64,000 nt of DNA from Ostrinia nubilalis (Eukaryota; Arthropoda; Insecta; Lepidoptera; Crambidae). The notes under the pieces were generated by a model, which was not told the origin of the DNA, searched no databases, and saw nothing but the letters and a program-made list of their open reading frames with translations. Below, in pieces: positions 52,101 to 55,100 of the stretch. The stretch is taken from positions 1,183,001 to 1,247,000 of the forward strand of contig NC_087117.1 in the NCBI RefSeq assembly GCF_963855985.1. Direction: 5' to 3'. The position numbers were made by a program, and so were the translations under genes. Every line of letters starts with the position of its first letter. Position 1 is the stretch's first letter.

Positions 52101-55100
52101 CTACAGTAATGCCTTACGGCTTGCTCGGACCACACTCCCCGCACCCCGCGCGACCGGGACCACACATTGCTGGGGCGCGGCCGAGTGGATGAAACGAATG
52201 ATCTATATCAGTTGTACACAGGTCAGTTTATATTGTTTATCAGTTTCTGCAAAAAGCAGATTACAAAAAGTCTACATTAAAACAATAAATTATAATAATA
52301 GATAATAATAATGTATTTTATTCCTCAGGTGTACAACTTTGACAGGCCGCGAGTGGAAGTAGAACAGCTAAATACGATCACAAAGGAAGAGCTGATACAG
52401 TTCTATAAGGTAAGAAAGACATTTCATTATCATTGTCACCAGATTTGGTTCGCAGCCTCATAAATATTTTTAACGGGACTAATCCCCCACCTCCCTTTCC
52501 CACCTATGCAACTTTTTAACCAAACTTGAATGAAACACGACCACTGACTATAAACTTAATCAGAAGAATATATACTTTAAAGAATTTGCCACACTAGACG
52601 CGGTCAGCGGTCCGGACCATACAGGGTGGAAACGATAAGTGATCTCACTCGAATACAAGATATCAAAAAACTAGTTACTGATCCTGAAGCCAAACGTCCT
52701 AACTAAGTTAGTTTAGCTTAGCTCGCATAGTTCATACATGTGCGTCCACCGCCAGCTAAGCTACGAGAAATGCCCCAGCTAAGTGGAACTAACTTAGCTC
52801 GGTTAACTCGACGTTCTAGCACAAACTGACCATCACTAACGTAGTTTTAGCTTATTTATTGGTGGACGGACAACTTAGTTCTAGTTTAGCTTAGCTTAGT
52901 TCACTGAGTTTAGTTTTCATTTAGTTTAGCCGGCGGTGGACGTTCGGCTTGAAAGTGCTTCACGAGCTCTATCAAACGGTACTAATAATAAGTTACATAA
53001 TAAACTGGATCTATACGAAAATTCAATGTTTCCAGCTGTATTGACACCGACAATGCTATTCAAACATAATGCGGGCTGCGTTCACTTTGACCTGACCGTA
53101 GAACGCATCCAATGTGGCAATTTAGCTTTAGGGAATATAGAAATGCTTTCGTTCGTTTCAGCCAAATGACGTCCACTGCTGGACAAAGGCCTCCCCCAAG
53201 GTTTTCCACAATGCACGGTCCTGCGCTGCCCGCATCCAGGCTCTTCCCGCGACCTTTACCAGATCGTCGGTCCACCTAGTAGGAGGCCTGCCCACGCTAC
53301 GTCTTCCAGCCTGGAAGAAATGCTTTAGTACCTATCTAATATAATTCCAGAAACACATCAGCGAAAACTCGGCCGACCGCCAGAAGTTGTCGGTGCACGT
53401 GGTATCAACAGCAGAAGGCGGCGCCGGCCGCGACGGAACCAACGACAAGGAAGAGAAGAAAAGTGGGAAGGAGGTCAGTGGTCTATGGTTGTGGCGTGTA
53501 GCGACGTCTACGATACGCCACTACAAACTAGTGCACCAACAGATGGCGCTGTTACGAGTTCACTATGGCATACACCACCGCGCGTACAATCCTGCATCGC
53601 GGTGTCGGAGTTTTTTACCCTGCCCAGCATATACAGGGTGTCCCGTAATGTAACGTCAAGCCGGAACTGGGTGTTGAGGCAAGTTGTGCTGGTTATCAGA
53701 AAAATATAAAAAAAAATCTATGTGGCATATTTTAAAAATAATAGGCATTTAAAAAAAATCAAAAAATTCTACTCCAGGTGACGGTCCTTTTACTCGTGTT
53801 GCCATAAATCTTCACTTTTTCCAAATTTTTTTTTTGTTATGTAACCCTGAATAATGCTTCTCTAAATTGTTATCAAAATTACAAAACCAGCTGCTCCAAC
53901 TTGGATGAAAAAAATACATAATTCCCAAAAAAAATATCAAAATAAAAATTTTGCTTAGTTTAAACTAACTGTACTGAAAAAAAATTGTACTACGCGAGTG
54001 TGGCAAGTGTCGTCATAATTTGGCGCATTTAGTAAGGATTCCAAAATGGTATAACACTTTGTAAAATCTTGCTGTAATTGTCGATAATTTTTGTTTATTG
54101 GAAATAATCCCGTTTTTAACTTTATCTACCTTGGTTAAAAATATTATTCTAATGTGCCCAAAATTCAAGTTTCTGGCTTAAGTGAGGTGGAGAAGCCATT
54201 TTAAGAGGTATGAGCGGGACGGAGAGGGCCATCTTACCAAGCAGGGATGTTATGGATATCCGTAACCGTAACCGTAACCGAAACTATCGGATATCCGAAA
54301 TAAAAAAATGTCCATAACCGTAACCGAAACTGATTCAAAAGTTACGGATAGTTTCGGATAAAGGCCAAACTGCAAAACTCTATGAAATCTGCAGTATACA
54401 CGCCGCAGCTGCAATGCCGCGCTGCCGATTTCATAGTTTTGCAGTTTGCGGTTGCAGTTTGCGGTCTGCGGCCCGTCTTGGAATTGTACCTTAAATCTTA
54501 ATATTTGTTACCAACTTGTCTGGCATTCGCTGGCACCATCTAATATGCCAGCCTGTTTTACCTTTATCATACATAGGTGTCGTCTTAGTTGGTACATAAA
54601 GTAGCTATGTGGGTCACGCTCACGCAGCATCTTGCTATTTGTATTATACCTACATTTTTGAAATTCTAATAATTCCGTAACCGAAATTATCCGAGACTTT
54701 CGGATAATCTGAAATGATTTCATATCCGTGACCGTAACCGAAACCGGTATAATATTATTCTAATATCCGTAACCGTATCCATAACCGAAACTTCATATCC
54801 TTATTATCCCTGTTACCAAGTACAAGTGCAGGCAGAGCAGGTAGTAAAGGCGCGCGCGCACGGGTGACTTTTGTCACAGTATGTCAACTACTAATTACTG
54901 TCATGGTGACAAAGTTCTGACAAGTTTCTGTGACTGACTACCGTACAGTCAGTCACAGAAACTTGAATTTTGGGCACATTAGAATAATAATTTTTAACCA
55001 AGGTAGATAAAGTTAAAATCGGGACTATTTCCAAAAAACCAAAAATTGTCGACAATTACAGCAAAAATTTACCAAGTGTTATACCATTTTGGAATCCTTA

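Noticed and set aside
54258..54300. Telomere-like ATCCGTAACCGTAACCG run
   Set aside because: It is part of a hAT-like MITE with an 8-bp target duplication, and the unit is not a known insect telomere repeat.
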